In this document: positions 35,601 through 45,893 of the stretch, in pieces
How positions within the stretch are numbered: the stretch's first letter is position 1
Layout: each line of letters begins with the position of its first letter
DNA from: a virus
IMG/VR virus record: IMGVR_UViG_3300044628_001308
Location: 1 to 55,276 of that record
Direction: 5' to 3' (one strand)
DNA length: 55,276 bases
Translations under genes and position numbers: made by a program
The notes under the pieces: generated by a model
What the model saw: only the letters and a program-made list of their open reading frames with translations
Database searches by the model: none
What the model was told of the DNA's origin: nothing

Positions 35601-38123
35601 TGTTGTTTTATTAACCTCATTAGGGTCTGTAGATGATGATAATATATCATAACCAGAAAAAATCCTATTGTAGTCGGCAATACCTCTTGCAGCAACCTGA
35701 GGTGTAATATCTTGTTTCATTGCCGAAGTGGTTAACGATGGTAAATCACAATTTACACATGGACTTATTGCTCCAGGAAGACAATCTCCCGCATCAAACG
35801 GACCATCATTTGCCGACATTTGATCCTCAATAGGATTGTTTTGAGCATTAGGATGTTGAACATCATAAGCAGTTGGCATATTAACCGGAGCTAAAAATCC
35901 TTTATTTTGACCAAGTTGTTGTTGATTAGTATTTGATTGTTCTGACGCAATTGCATCATTAACTGAATTTTGATCAATATCATCCTCCAAAGTTGCAGGT
36001 CCGCAATCACAATCACAACTTGTACATTCAGGATAAGACATCATAGGTAAACCTATTCTTGGAAAGTTTTTTATCTTAAGAAGGTATTTTATTGTAAAAG
36101 CAATAAACGCAACAGATAAAGCGATTCTAAATAAAAACGATATTGCCTTTGCCGCAATTCTTAAAATCAGACCTAAATTAATTACAGGACCACCTAAAGG
36201 CGAAAAAGCAAACAACTCAATTAACGAGTTAATCCAGTCAATCATTTCCGATATTGCATCATAAAGGAAATATATTCCTAAAACAATTAATAAGTACTTC
36301 AACACAGGCCATGCCCACGCAATAAAGTGAGCAACAAATAATAATACTATTAATGGGTATGCTAAAATACTCATAAAGACATTAAAAATGAAAAATATGG
36401 TATCAAAATTTTTAATAATGTCGTTAGATGGAAATGTATTTATCGTTGATTTACAAGCTCTATCATCAATTTCTTTAATACCTAAGTGTCTTGCTCTCCC
36501 AACTCCATTTTTGTATCTATCAAGGAACATTGCCGTAGTATAAACTTTATTGTAGTTCATTTCATAGAATGTATCCTCACAATTAATTGCAGATATTGGG
36601 TCCACATAATCATCCCAATCTAAACTAAAACTATATGATCTCAATAAATCAAAATAACCTTGTGGAAAGAATGTAAAATCAAATTGTTGTGGTTGTGTAT
36701 TATCAACAGGATTTGAATCTATTGATATTAAATCACCAACATTAACAGGTATAACCATAGTATCACCATAATATGGTAGTCCGTTAACATAAACGGTAAA
36801 AGTGTCGGAATTAGTCTTCCCATTAAATAGTAACCCACCTTCAGTAAATGGAGGTAAGGGATCACTTGTAATATTACCAGCAGTTGTATTAAATATTGTT
36901 GAAACTGCTGAAGTTGGATCAAACGGGTCTGTACCACTGGTATTCCAACCATGTTCTTTAATATTTGGAACTAAAAAATTTGCTCTTTGAAAATCATTCT
37001 GTAACCCACCTTCATTACTCCATTTAAATTTAAATCTATACCTTCCTTTTGTTGGTATTCCTTTTGTTGGGTCATTTGATATTACTTGTTCCCCAAATTC
37101 ATTAGTTATTATGTAATCCAAATTCATTGGTACATTTGCTAAAAAAGACCCATCACCATCTATAATTTTACCATCTTGTTCAAATTTATATTGTTCAAGA
37201 ACTGGAAAATTATTTTTATCAGGGTATATTGTTTGTCTAATACCCAATATTTGTCCGGGTCCCGCAATTAATTCACATAAATTTCCTGTATTATTTTTTG
37301 GTTTACAATTTGTTTTAAGTGAATCTTCATTAGTTGTAGAAATAAGAGACCCAATAAAAATAGCGGTAGGATTAATCGTTACATTTGCTTCATTAGTTAA
37401 ATCAAAATCAACTCTTGTAATACCTATTTGACAAATATCTTCTTGACCCCAAAGAGGTGATATATCAACATTTCTATTTACTGTTTTTATCTGTGGTAAT
37501 TCACTTAAATTTGATGACGATTTGAATGTTGATCCATTAACTTGTGTTTGAGTTGCTTGACCCGCATTAATTAAATCTTGTGGTGTTAATGAAAAACATC
37601 CAATATCCGATAAATCAACATCCATAAAAACGGTTTGAGCTCCGATTGGAACTCCAAAAATCATATAATCACCACTATCATTTGTTTTAACGGTATATTT
37701 GTAATATTTGTCATAAACCTCAATGTATGTTTGGTCTATTAAAACTTCTTCTCTATTTGGAAATGTCCCTGTTGCTGAATGAACACTATATGATGGATCA
37801 TGAGGTAATAAATTATATCTATACCCTAACTCATTATTATCTGATAATGTTTTATATGGATATAATTCAGATATTGTGGGATTTAATTCATCTTCACTAG
37901 ATAATGGTATGAATATGGATACTTTCGCATTTGGTAATCCAAAACCACCATTAACAATAACTCTACCAACTACAACCCCATAGTCAGAACACACCTTTGT
38001 ATAAAGATCTGATTGATTTATTTTTAAAGATAGGATCTCTAAAAAATCAAAATCTTGGTCTAATTTTACATTGATGTATTTGTCAACCCCTACTTGAGTC
38101 CTTATTCTATATGATTTTGGCAT
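32679..38123 (-). CDS. Giant (1814-residue) baseplate/tail protein with a hydrophobic insert
   Basis: The largest complete gene in the window. Near residues 48-75 there is a carboxypeptidase-regulatory-like fold (VVVGRVIVNGGFGLPNAKVS and following). At about 568-691 comes a strongly hydrophobic stretch with four or five potential membrane helices (for example LAYPLIVLLFVAHFIAWAWP and LKYLLIVLGIYFLYDAI), ending at ECTSCDCDCG, a Cys cluster. The remaining 1100 residues are beta-rich and polar. It follows gp6, the T4 gp7 position, so it may be the wedge protein linking baseplate and fibres. The membrane-like insert is unusual in a virion protein and could enter the host membrane during DNA ejection, or be a buried core. 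Confidence 0.7.
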   Translation of the reverse strand: MPKSYRIRTQVGVDKYINVKLDQDFDFLEILSLKINQSDLYTKVCSDYGVVVGRVIVNGGFGLPNAKVSIFIPLSSEDELNPTISELYPYKTLSDNNELGYRYNLLPHDPSYSVHSATGTFPNREEVLIDQTYIEVYDKYYKYTVKTNDSGDYMIFGVPIGAQTVFMDVDLSDIGCFSLTPQDLINAGQATQTQVNGSTFKSSSNLSELPQIKTVNRNVDISPLWGQEDICQIGITRVDFDLTNEANVTINPTAIFIGSLISTTNEDSLKTNCKPKNNTGNLCELIAGPGQILGIRQTIYPDKNNFPVLEQYKFEQDGKIIDGDGSFLANVPMNLDYIITNEFGEQVISNDPTKGIPTKGRYRFKFKWSNEGGLQNDFQRANFLVPNIKEHGWNTSGTDPFDPTSAVSTIFNTTAGNITSDPLPPFTEGGLLFNGKTNSDTFTVYVNGLPYYGDTMVIPVNVGDLISIDSNPVDNTQPQQFDFTFFPQGYFDLLRSYSFSLDWDDYVDPISAINCEDTFYEMNYNKVYTTAMFLDRYKNGVGRARHLGIKEIDDRACKSTINTFPSNDIIKNFDTIFFIFNVFMSILAYPLIVLLFVAHFIAWAWPVLKYLLIVLGIYFLYDAISEMIDWINSLIELFAFSPLGGPVINLGLILRIAAKAISFLFRIALSVAFIAFTIKYLLKIKNFPRIGLPMMSYPECTSCDCDCGPATLEDDIDQNSVNDAIASEQSNTNQQQLGQNKGFLAPVNMPTAYDVQHPNAQNNPIEDQMSANDGPFDAGDCLPGAISPCVNCDLPSLTTSAMKQDITPQVAARGIADYNRIFSGYDILSSSTDPNEVNKTTIFGNEFALYHAPQPFLFAAWDNSGQDPRSWAFPTTATFPQKLNEFNTRDKYFDSYGGANRIKSFVNPSLNGNTFFEDQIIVLLANPGTKDQMQVGKPISFNDPTKSNGNVNITGATLNLLGNNSITGTTTTGQTSISVTYANPLNINDTYGNTIPFIITQPVISNIPSSISGDEVGDLQYPTDVEYYQMITGMTVSAFQAICGNSSNSGTFPTSSFLKHRIQFIYCCEGTYNTYDAGQALDQMTNYTDFEIIILNRGVDVHTAKQKIKYDLSKIFGKSYGNIITPEGDYFLNVPIQPTGLKPSSHNTTTNSTTNLYFPSYNFNIGPADGSNPNYSAFTSNYPYYYLSTDDLSVADYQPVSGWQFIGSSLLTNTPRTILQSSNYTIPAFLPSYIGGGTFLGKQNNGGYLSCGSESQNANTPDNGAEAKGQIGDVPSNQLSALYSPAYYRYTTLPGVNFNDKTKMVMRSDRLPTSTKTEDGLTTSKTGFAVHQNNNFTFYTSDGTEGTSGSGMSLEISGEQYDSPTQTFDCDTMVSLQCYQGSGNNVSIIPANQCIVPEGRVKGGCYCLLNKKYLTEYGEDVKLFLEWKTRFTITFAACRGVFAQVFQNNWINGTLYMFSFNKTTTYAPLSTIPTYNFCDDVIVFNELTNGFYYRSSPWKQSTQEFIGKDKPLINSNWPSSIVNGYPGLGYNEKQIQFPTTIADLGPRDEFITEICNSSNFNGYMVDQVKSTSYQDTSDIIQIGFLSRLLNDTFRQSILPITTGGGNSEGKGIIQFFNSTRKAERIDGDFAQALSINSEWKINPFIFENYPNPNSIYFGDDNQSPPRPVFGIFFETPTDEYKYRRRFAPGIETYSQSPLIQDYYGFPKTQDVPHYQWKIDTSPNIFGSENNNWYTYSPFFHKGYQNLDFNIDPYFQSSTTKLGMITNFDVNGQPLPTPQVTNQVLVGAPFHFYFGLNNGKTAIDKFVKLYVNTEG

Positions 38124-38194
38124 TAAAGTCTTTTTTGATAAATAGTTTATTTCCTATTTTCAAAAAATAGTTCTAATTAAAAAAAAATAAATTA

Positions 38195-40033
38195 TTAGGA
38201 AAAATTAACCGTACTTAAATTAATGACCCTAACATTGATATCTTTGTTAGGAAATCTAATTTGATAGATTTGAGTAGGTTCAGCAAAAATTGTATCAGCA
38301 ATTAATTGAATTTGTTTAGTTGCCGGATCTGAATATTTTTGAGATGTTTGATTTGACGAGTATTGTCCCCCAACTTTATTAAAGAATTCCATATCAGAAA
38401 TACTTATTATTCCATTTTCCGCTTGGATTAATCTTCTTAACTCAGATACCACAACATTTTGACCTAATTGTCTTGTTGTAGGACTAAAGTATGTTGAAAT
38501 AATATCAATGATTTTAGATACAACTGCACCTTGATTTTGACTAGCATCTAATACAACATCAACATTAACCACTAAATCAATTGGGTTTGCACTTTCTATT
38601 GAAATGTAGTCGTTAATCATCCTATAATTTGATAGGTAGTTTGCAACATTACTTTTTAATGTATTAGAAACCGTATCAGTTAAATTACCACTTGTGTCGT
38701 AAGATAACATTTTTATCTTTATCATATTATTCTCTTCCGTAATTGCAACTTTTGCTGGTGCTCCGAACTGAGATGGCATTGTTCTAATAATTGATTCGTA
38801 GTCATTTATTGTAACCGCTCTGTTTTGTGCTGAGAAGTTATAGGATACCATATTTCTTACTTCTTCAAGTGTTGGTGCGTTTGCCCCTCCAATCGCTGCA
38901 GTAACGTTATTACATTTCAATGTATTAATAACAGATCTGTTAATACTTTCTGATGGTCCATTAACAAAGAATGAAACCGTACCAATTTGATTGATTACAT
39001 TAACACCTAAATTAGTTGCTTGTCCACCACCAACTCTATATTGTATAAACAATGTTGTGTTTGACTTTAGAGCCGCACCTAAAGCTAAATTATTAGAATA
39101 TTTATTTAAATCAAATCCTTTACCTGATCTTGCAAAATCTCTAAGTTGTTCTTCAGCAGAAACATTACCACCACCAAATGTCATTTTTAAATAACCTTCA
39201 GGTGTATACTCAGATGTAAATTTAGTGTTAGTTAAAATATATCTACCAACCTTAATACCAGGTTGATCAGAAACTTTGGTTGGATCTTCAATGAATACTC
39301 TGTCTTCGGCAAGTGCCTTAACTTCATACCATCTATCGTTTAACCCTAAAAAGTCCTGTGGATTTGGAATTGTATTATACTGAGTCCCATCTTTTAAAAG
39401 GACACTTGTTATACCTAAAACATTTTTTTCAGGTAAGAATAATTCAAAGAATGGTTTCACATCGTTTGGTGTAATAACTCGTTTGAATACTTTTGTAAAC
39501 CCGTTTACAACAACTTCCCTTTTTACAATGTTGTAATTTAATATTTTACCATTAGCATCAAAGTTAGGAATTTTTAATCTATTTAATGTACCTTCAGAAT
39601 TTATTGATGAGGCAAAATCAATATCATAAACGGTTTCAAATGGTTGTCCTGCACCACTTACTTGGGATCCTCTCCTTAGAATACCACAATATCTTAAATC
39701 TTCTCTATCACCAAATGCGGGAACCGTTATTGAGAAATCTACTAATGCCACCGAAGGTCTTTGACCCGGAATTTTTAACCCGTAAGTCTTAGCGATATTA
39801 TAAACTGAAGATTTTTGTTGAGCAAATTGTAATACCGTTTCTTGAATACTCCTATCAATATTAAATTGTAGGTTGTCCGTAACGGCAGCATTTAAATCTA
39901 ACATTACTGAGAAAACCCCAGCATCGTTAAAGTTCTGTACTAAATCAGGATAATAAGTACGGGTAAAGTTAATTAACTCAGTTCTTATTCCTTGGAAATC
40001 TCTAGTTGTGTATGATATTTTTTTCTCAGCCAT
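38195..40033 (-). CDS. 6: Baseplate wedge protein gp6-like (baseplate J family)
   Basis: A 612-residue protein. The N-terminus (SYTTRDFQGIRTELINFTRT, then FNDAGVFSVMLDLNAAVTDN) is the conserved start of the T4 gp6/baseplate-J family. NVTAAIGGANAPTLEEVRNM and YNFSAQNRAVTINDYESIIR near the middle are also typical (xRAVTxxDYE). It forms the inner ring of the baseplate wedge with gp25 and gp7. Its gene starts 6 bases after gp25, in the T4 order 25-6. Confidence 0.9.
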   Translation of the reverse strand: MAEKKISYTTRDFQGIRTELINFTRTYYPDLVQNFNDAGVFSVMLDLNAAVTDNLQFNIDRSIQETVLQFAQQKSSVYNIAKTYGLKIPGQRPSVALVDFSITVPAFGDREDLRYCGILRRGSQVSGAGQPFETVYDIDFASSINSEGTLNRLKIPNFDANGKILNYNIVKREVVVNGFTKVFKRVITPNDVKPFFELFLPEKNVLGITSVLLKDGTQYNTIPNPQDFLGLNDRWYEVKALAEDRVFIEDPTKVSDQPGIKVGRYILTNTKFTSEYTPEGYLKMTFGGGNVSAEEQLRDFARSGKGFDLNKYSNNLALGAALKSNTTLFIQYRVGGGQATNLGVNVINQIGTVSFFVNGPSESINRSVINTLKCNNVTAAIGGANAPTLEEVRNMVSYNFSAQNRAVTINDYESIIRTMPSQFGAPAKVAITEENNMIKIKMLSYDTSGNLTDTVSNTLKSNVANYLSNYRMINDYISIESANPIDLVVNVDVVLDASQNQGAVVSKIIDIISTYFSPTTRQLGQNVVVSELRRLIQAENGIISISDMEFFNKVGGQYSSNQTSQKYSDPATKQIQLIADTIFAEPTQIYQIRFPNKDINVRVINLSTVNFS

Positions 40034-40039
40034 ATACTA

Positions 40040-40498
40040 TTAAATATTGATAATAACAAAATCACTACTTTCAAAGGCTTGATTTGTGACCTTATAGTCT
40101 ATTTTAATTTTTGCGGTATGTTCTTTTTCACTTATACCTTGTACTTTAAATTCTCTTTCTCCGTCAGGATTAATAAAAGTACCCTTATCTTCTTCACCTA
40201 AAGAAGCGTCGGTTATTGAAATATTTGTTATCTGTACACCAGGCATATATTTTTCAACAGAATCCCTAATTTCGCCTTCAATTTCACTAAATGTAGGCCC
40301 ATCAAGAGGTTCAAAAATATATTCATACAATCTTGTTCCAAAATCAGGAAGATAATATCTATATCCTTTTTTAGTTAATAATAAATGAATTAAATTACTT
40401 CTTACTTCCTCTTCAGTTGTATCAGAAACATCTAAATATTTACCAACGTAAGATTCCCTAAAAGGAAAATTTACCCCATATGTAATTCCATTTGCCAT
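40040..40498 (-). CDS. 25: Baseplate wedge protein gp25-like (GPW/gp25 family)
   Basis: A 152-residue protein of the lysozyme-like GPW/gp25 family. Key segments are EEEVRSNLIHLLLTKKGYRY, LPDFGTRLYEYIFEP (the LxPxFGxxLxxxxFEP signature) and EIEGEIRDSVEKYMPGVQI. It plugs the end of the sheath at the baseplate. It heads the structural series transcribed towards lower coordinates, directly after the nrdA terminator. Confidence 0.92.
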   Translation of the reverse strand: MANGITYGVNFPFRESYVGKYLDVSDTTEEEVRSNLIHLLLTKKGYRYYLPDFGTRLYEYIFEPLDGPTFSEIEGEIRDSVEKYMPGVQITNISITDASLGEEDKGTFINPDGEREFKVQGISEKEHTAKIKIDYKVTNQAFESSDFVIINI

Positions 40499-40541
40499 AT
40501 CTTATAAATATAGTATCTATGTGTTTTGAATAAATACATAT

Positions 40542-40573
40542 AAAATAAAAAATCACGACCTAAGCCGTGATTT
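40542..40573 (-). terminator. Intrinsic terminator after nrdA
   Basis: Stem AAATCACG/CGTGATTT at 40550-40557 and 40566-40573 with an 8-nt loop, followed by a T-rich run on the minus strand. It separates the nucleotide-metabolism genes from the baseplate genes. Confidence 0.85.
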
Positions 40574-40596
40574 CCCATTGTAATATAAGATTCATA

Positions 40597-43026
40597 CTAA
40601 GATGAACATCCAAAACATTCAAACTCTGAACTATCAGGTTTTTGTGGTAAATTCATATTTGAAAAATCTACTTTAGGTGTTTCTACTTTTTTAATTGGTT
40701 CTCTTTTTGTCATGTCCAATGCTAAGTGTTTCGCTCCTGTTGAAATTGCCTTTGTTCTAACGTAGTAACAAAGTGTTTTCAAACCTTTCTCCCAAGAGTG
40801 GAAGTGTGATGAAGTAATCTTTGACAATGTTGGATTTGACATATAGATATTCATTGATTGTGATTGATCAATAAATGGTGCTCTGTCTGCCGCCATGTTG
40901 ATAAGTTCTTTTTGTGAGATCTCCCAAATAGTTTTATACTTAGGGATTAAATGCTCAATTCTTTTAACTTTCTTATTATAATGTTTGTCTTCAGGATCTA
41001 AGTAGTTATTGAAATTAATGTTTTGGATTGAACCCTCATTCATAATAATTTCATTTTTCAAATCTTCAGACCATATACCAATTTTCTCAAAGTCCGCAAT
41101 TAAGTATTTATTCACAATCATAATTTCACCACCAACAACTCTTCTGTTAAACAATGCTGAGTGAGCCGGTTCAGTCATTTCAAATGATCCCGTAATTTTA
41201 GCGGAAGATGCAACAGGCATTTGTGCCGTGAATAATGAGTTACATACCCCATACTCTTTAACATCTTCTTTTAATTTATTCCAATCCCAATATCCTGACA
41301 AATCATTTTCATTCAAATCCCACATATCAAATTGGAAAATACCTTTAGACATAGGTGATCCCTTGAAGTGTTTGTATGGTTCGTGTTTACCATTTTTACA
41401 TAACTCATTACTTTCGTATACCGCCCCGTAATATATGGTTTCAAAAATTTGTTTGTTCAAGATTTTTGCCTCTTCGTCTGTAAAGATTAAGTCAAGTAAG
41501 TAAAATACGTCAGCCAAACCTTGTGTTCCGATAGCAATTGCACGTTGTTCTAAACCACCTTTTAATCCTTTTTGTGTTGAGTAATTATTAATATTTACAA
41601 CTTTATTTAAAGTTCTAACTACTTTTCTTACTTCATTAAACAACAATTGGAAATCAAATTTACCATTAGTGATAAAGTTTTTAAGTACTATTGAAGATAA
41701 TGTACAGATAGCCGTTGTTTCCTCATCTGTGTACTGATAAATCTCATTACAAAGATTAGATTGTTTGATCACACCGATGTTTTGGTGGTTAGTCTTTCTG
41801 TTTGCACTATCTTTAGAACATAAATAAGGGATACCACTTTCAACTTGTGATTCAATAATTTTAGACCAAATGTCTTGTGCTTTAACTTTTTTACCCAACC
41901 CTAAAGAAACCGCTTTATTGTAATTTTCTTCATACTCATCACCAAATGATTCTTGTAATGGTTTGATACCTGCAGTGATAATATCGTTAGGACAGAATAA
42001 ATACCATTCAGTATTGTCTTTTACCGCTCTCATGAAATTATCAGGGATCCAAAGTGCCGTAAACAAATCTCTAGCTCTCAATTCTTCAGCACCTGTGTTC
42101 TTTTTAATTTCCAATAAATCAAAAATATCTTTATGCCAAGGTTCAAGATAAATTGCTGCCGACCCTGGTCTACGACCTTGTTGGTTAAAGAAACGTAAAG
42201 ATTCATTAACTATTTTAAGGTATTTTAATAAACCACCCGCATAACCACCTGAACTTGATATTCTACTTTCTTTACTTCTAATGTTAGACATTGATAGTCC
42301 AATTCCTGCAGCGTCTGAAGAATAAGTTGATATATCCGTTAATGTATTTAACAATCCACTTCTTGAATCTGAATTATTATAGTGTAAAACGCAAGATGCT
42401 AATTGAGGTACCTTTGTGCCCGCATTAATCATAATTGGTGTTGCCTTAGATATAAGTTGATTTGATAATGATTTGTAGTACTCAACCGCCTCCACAAAGT
42501 TATCTGTAACCCATAATGCAACCCTCATATACATATGTTGTGGTCTTTCAACTACAACACCATTAGGTCTTTTTAACAAGTACATTTCTTGTAAAGATCT
42601 CCAAGCAAAGTAATCAAAATTATAATCATTATCGTGATTAATTACCTCATCAATACTATCCTCACCATATTCTTTAATTGTCTCAATCAATTTTTCATTG
42701 ATGATACCATCACCAAATAACAAATTCATAGTTTCTGAAAAACTTGGATTGGTTTCTTTATGGTATGACGAAATCGCAACTGAAGATGCCAATCTTGAGT
42801 AATCGTGGTGACTACCAGTGTAAGATGCTGCAATCTCGTAAATTAATTTATCTAATTCTTTTGTTGTTATTACACCCTCAGTTGGTACTGAGGTAATAAC
42901 CTTAATGAAAATCTCGTCTGAATTAACATTCAAACCTTTTGCTGATCGTTTAACACGATTGTAAATTTTTTGTGGATTAAACGTTACATTCTCCCCATCT
43001 CGTTTTAATATTTTAAGTGACATCAT
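40597..43026 (-). CDS. nrdA: Ribonucleoside-diphosphate reductase, large subunit
   Basis: An 809-residue class I enzyme that reduces ribonucleotides to deoxyribonucleotides. An ATP-cone is at the N-terminus (LKRDGENVTFNPQKIYNRVK). PQLASCVL (about residue 211) and CTLSSIVLKN (about 440) supply the redox cysteines. SNLCNEI (about 425) holds the catalytic Asn, Cys and Glu. The C-terminal CFGCSS tail is the swinging cysteine pair. No intein or intron interrupts it. nrdB lies 13 bases upstream, so both are made from one message. A strong terminator follows. Confidence 0.95.
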   Translation of the reverse strand: MMSLKILKRDGENVTFNPQKIYNRVKRSAKGLNVNSDEIFIKVITSVPTEGVITTKELDKLIYEIAASYTGSHHDYSRLASSVAISSYHKETNPSFSETMNLLFGDGIINEKLIETIKEYGEDSIDEVINHDNDYNFDYFAWRSLQEMYLLKRPNGVVVERPQHMYMRVALWVTDNFVEAVEYYKSLSNQLISKATPIMINAGTKVPQLASCVLHYNNSDSRSGLLNTLTDISTYSSDAAGIGLSMSNIRSKESRISSSGGYAGGLLKYLKIVNESLRFFNQQGRRPGSAAIYLEPWHKDIFDLLEIKKNTGAEELRARDLFTALWIPDNFMRAVKDNTEWYLFCPNDIITAGIKPLQESFGDEYEENYNKAVSLGLGKKVKAQDIWSKIIESQVESGIPYLCSKDSANRKTNHQNIGVIKQSNLCNEIYQYTDEETTAICTLSSIVLKNFITNGKFDFQLLFNEVRKVVRTLNKVVNINNYSTQKGLKGGLEQRAIAIGTQGLADVFYLLDLIFTDEEAKILNKQIFETIYYGAVYESNELCKNGKHEPYKHFKGSPMSKGIFQFDMWDLNENDLSGYWDWNKLKEDVKEYGVCNSLFTAQMPVASSAKITGSFEMTEPAHSALFNRRVVGGEIMIVNKYLIADFEKIGIWSEDLKNEIIMNEGSIQNINFNNYLDPEDKHYNKKVKRIEHLIPKYKTIWEISQKELINMAADRAPFIDQSQSMNIYMSNPTLSKITSSHFHSWEKGLKTLCYYVRTKAISTGAKHLALDMTKREPIKKVETPKVDFSNMNLPQKPDSSEFECFGCSS

Positions 43027-43039
43027 AATTTTTTAATAT

Positions 43040-43987
43040 TTAAAAATCTTCTTCAAACGTAATCGTTTCGTTCAATTTTGCTTTTTGGTATTCCATTGTT
43101 CTTGATTCAAAGAAATTACCTTTTGTTTCAACTGCAATTTGTTCCATGAATTTAAATGGTTGTTCAACATTAAATTCTTTACTACAACCAAATTTAACTA
43201 AAAGACCATCAACAACAAACTCCAAATATTGTTTCATCAGGTTTGAGTTCATTCCAATCAATGAAACAGGTAATGACTCAGTAATGAATTCTTTTTCAAT
43301 TTCTAAAGCCGATAACAAAATCTCCTTAATTCTTTTTTCAGATGGTTTTTCCTCACAATGGTTGTTCAATAAGTGAATTGCAAAATCACAATGTAAGTTT
43401 TCATCTTTAAAAATAAGTGTATTTGCATTACACAAACCTTGCATTATTCCTCTTGATTTCATCCAAAATATTGAACAGAATGATCCTGAAAAGAATATAC
43501 CTTCAACCGCAGCAAACGCAATTAATCTTTCTTGGAATGATGAATTATCAATCCAATCAAGAGCCCATGTCGCTTTTTTCTTAACTGCTGGTAAGTTCTC
43601 AATTGCATTAAAACACTCATCTTTTTCTTTTGGATTACTAATGTAAGTATCAATCAATAACGAATACATTAATGAGTGAATATTCTCCATCGCCAACTGA
43701 AAACCGTAGAAAAACTTAGCCTCAGGATATTGTACTTCACGATAGAAGTTCTCCGCCAAATTTTCATTTACAATCCCATCAGAAGCTGCGAAAAATGATA
43801 ATACATTCTTAACAAAAAACTTTTCATTATCTGTTAATTTTTCCCAATCGCGAATATCATTCGTTAAATCTACTTCTTCAGCCGTCCAAAACGCCGCCTG
43901 ATGCATTTTGTAGTATTCCCATATGTCATTGTGTTCAATCGGGAAGATAACAAACCTGTTAGGGTTTTCCTTTAATATTTTTTCCAT
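43040..43987 (-). CDS. nrdB: Ribonucleoside-diphosphate reductase, small subunit
   Basis: A 315-residue class I beta subunit, which houses the di-iron centre and radical. [19 protein letters not shown] supplies the first Asp. [16 protein letters not shown] gives an E-x-x-H pair, and later helices ([28 protein letters not shown]) the second half-site. The C-terminus ends in ITFEEDF, a plausible interaction tail for the large subunit. The gene order helicase-nrdB-nrdA is tight, with gaps of about 13 bases. Confidence 0.95.
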   Translation of the reverse strand: MEKILKENPNRFVIFPIEHNDIWEYYKMHQAAFWTAEEVDLTNDIRDWEKLTDNEKFFVKNVLSFFAASDGIVNENLAENFYREVQYPEAKFFYGFQLAMENIHSLMYSLLIDTYISNPKEKDECFNAIENLPAVKKKATWALDWIDNSSFQERLIAFAAVEGIFFSGSFCSIFWMKSRGIMQGLCNANTLIFKDENLHCDFAIHLLNNHCEEKPSEKRIKEILLSALEIEKEFITESLPVSLIGMNSNLMKQYLEFVVDGLLVKFGCSKEFNVEQPFKFMEQIAVETKGNFFESRTMEYQKAKLNETITFEEDF

Positions 43988-44000
43988 TTTTTTCTTAAAA

Positions 44001-45389
44001 TTAATTAGTTTTTGTTTCGTTTTGTCTTTGTTGTCTTTTTTCTAACAACTCTTTGACTCTTAATCGTTGTTTTTCTTCTTTTTGTTCTTCCAACCCTAAG
44101 AAAGTCATAGAACTATCGGTGTCAATGTCTAGCATCGCATTATCAAATTTACAATTCTCAAATACAACTCCGTCATCACCAACCCTTGATTTTGTAATTG
44201 CTATTGTTGCTAATTTCATTTCTTTCTGTTGAAGTGTTTTTGCAACCGTAATAATAACGTGACCAACTTGTGCCTTTTTAATTGATCCACCCATTTGATC
44301 AGTTGTTACAACCTCAGAAGAAATAGAACTTCTATTACCTTGTGTTGCAGTCCATCCAACTAAATCCATTTCGTGACACATAGCTTCAAATGCTCTCATT
44401 ACAGATCCTTCACTCTTCCATTCATCACCTAAATTCTTATCAGGAACAACACAGTCAATGTAATCAAGTAATACCATATCAATCTTATTACCATCAGCAA
44501 CCATCTTTCTGATTTGATTCTTAATTTGTGACATGGTTACCGTATCAGATGGTAACTTATTCATAATTAACTTATTTGGCATAGATTCCTCAATATCTTT
44601 AACCTTTTTGATAACTTCGTCTCTTTTTTCTGACAATTCATCAGGATGAATCTTAGTCCAAAGTGTATAATGTTTTCTTTGTATTACCTTTGGGTTGTCC
44701 TCAAAAAAGATCTGAAGTACGTTATTTCCTAAGTTAAATGCGTGGTTAGCAATTTTAGTTAAGATTGTAGATTTACCCACACCCGTTGGTGCTAATATAA
44801 CCCCAATCTCACCTTTAGCCAAACCACCTTTAAGTAGTCTATCAATTCCAGGTATTCCCATTGGAATTGGGTGTCTGTAGTCGTCATCAAGGACCTGATC
44901 AATGTTGGAGAAGACATCCATTGAACTTGTGTCTTTAGCTCCTACTTGTAAAGCTCCTCTAACCATTTCCTCAAGGGCATCATAGTTCTCAAATTCACCA
45001 CCATCAATGATTTTTTGAGCTTTGGTCATAACCTTTTGAAGTTCCTGTTGTTTACAGAACTTTAACGCCTTTTCCTGTACAAAAGCTACACCATCAATAG
45101 GTGCGTCCTTAATTTTCTTAATTGTATCCAATACTATCTTGGATGCAATCTCTTGTTGTAGTTCAGATTTAGTAATCTGTTCTAATGTCTCAAATGATGG
45201 TGTGTGATCATATTTTGTATAATACTCTCTGATCATTTGGGTAATTATTTTAAAGTATTTATTTTCAAAATAATTGTTTTCAATCACATCAATGATTGAA
45301 TGTGAAAAATCTTTATCTAAGATAATTTGATTAAGTAATTGTAATTGGAATGTGTTTCCTAGATACTCAAAATTTTTGTTTGTCGCCAT
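44001..45389 (-). CDS. 41: DnaB-type replicative helicase (gp41-like)
   Basis: A 462-residue hexameric 5'-3' helicase. An N-terminal helical domain (about residues 1-150) precedes the RecA-like core: [18 protein letters not shown], then [10 protein letters not shown] (Walker A near residue 201), [19 protein letters not shown] (Walker B) and a glutamine-containing TATQGNRSS sensor. The C-terminus is charged and repetitive in K/E/R. Its partner is the primase at 13259-14158. An AGAAGG stretch eight bases upstream of the ATG is one of the few Shine-Dalgarno-like sequences in the window. Confidence 0.92.
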   Translation of the reverse strand: MATNKNFEYLGNTFQLQLLNQIILDKDFSHSIIDVIENNYFENKYFKIITQMIREYYTKYDHTPSFETLEQITKSELQQEIASKIVLDTIKKIKDAPIDGVAFVQEKALKFCKQQELQKVMTKAQKIIDGGEFENYDALEEMVRGALQVGAKDTSSMDVFSNIDQVLDDDYRHPIPMGIPGIDRLLKGGLAKGEIGVILAPTGVGKSTILTKIANHAFNLGNNVLQIFFEDNPKVIQRKHYTLWTKIHPDELSEKRDEVIKKVKDIEESMPNKLIMNKLPSDTVTMSQIKNQIRKMVADGNKIDMVLLDYIDCVVPDKNLGDEWKSEGSVMRAFEAMCHEMDLVGWTATQGNRSSISSEVVTTDQMGGSIKKAQVGHVIITVAKTLQQKEMKLATIAITKSRVGDDGVVFENCKFDNAMLDIDTDSSMTFLGLEEQKEEKQRLRVKELLEKRQQRQNETKTN

Positions 45390-45421
45390 AATTTTCCTTC
45401 TGTTAGTAAAGATAAATACTA

Positions 45422-45871
45422 TTAGTTTTGGATAAATTCAGGGTAAAAATAATTAAAATTTTTGCCTGAAAAAATGTCAGTCAGGTCGTTTAGTATACCT
45501 TTTAGCTTTGGGCGTAGGTCTACGGTATATCTTACCTTTGGTGGATACACTTTAGCATCAAACCTTCTCTGACAAATTGTCAGGTCTCCAACCTTAATAT
45601 AAAGGTTAAAATTTTCATCACCGTCAGTAATTGACGTATTTAAAATTTCTGGATTCTCAGAAATTTCATATTTGTTGTCTAACATATAGACCACTGATCG
45701 CATTTTCAAATCATATTCTAATTTACGACATACCATACTCATATGGTCATAAAAATCCTCAGATTTGTGGGCGTTTTTGTTAAATCCTTTAACGTTAAAA
45801 AAACGTTGTACTACAATGTTATCATTACACATTAATAGGAATTCAACTTTTGTTACATCTTGATCTCTCAT
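45422..45871 (-). CDS. Hypothetical protein between exonuclease and helicase genes
   Basis: A 149-residue mixed alpha/beta protein with no motif I recognise. Its place among replication genes, 22 bases downstream of the exonuclease gene and 32 upstream of the helicase gene, suggests a replication accessory role. In T4-like phages small helicase-loading or middle-transcription proteins occupy such places, but no similarity is visible. Confidence 0.6.
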   Translation of the reverse strand: MRDQDVTKVEFLLMCNDNIVVQRFFNVKGFNKNAHKSEDFYDHMSMVCRKLEYDLKMRSVVYMLDNKYEISENPEILNTSITDGDENFNLYIKVGDLTICQRRFDAKVYPPKVRYTVDLRPKLKGILNDLTDIFSGKNFNYFYPEFIQN

Positions 45872-45893
45872 CTTGTTTTTGTTTTTACTTTTT

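Noticed and set aside
38154-38170. Hairpin CTATTTT/AAAATAG between gp6 and the giant gene
   Set aside because: An all-A/T stem apart from the end pair with no following T-run on the minus strand; not enough for a terminator call.
40597-43026. Intein or intron in nrdA
   Set aside because: All catalytic motifs are present in the right order in one frame of normal length (809 residues).
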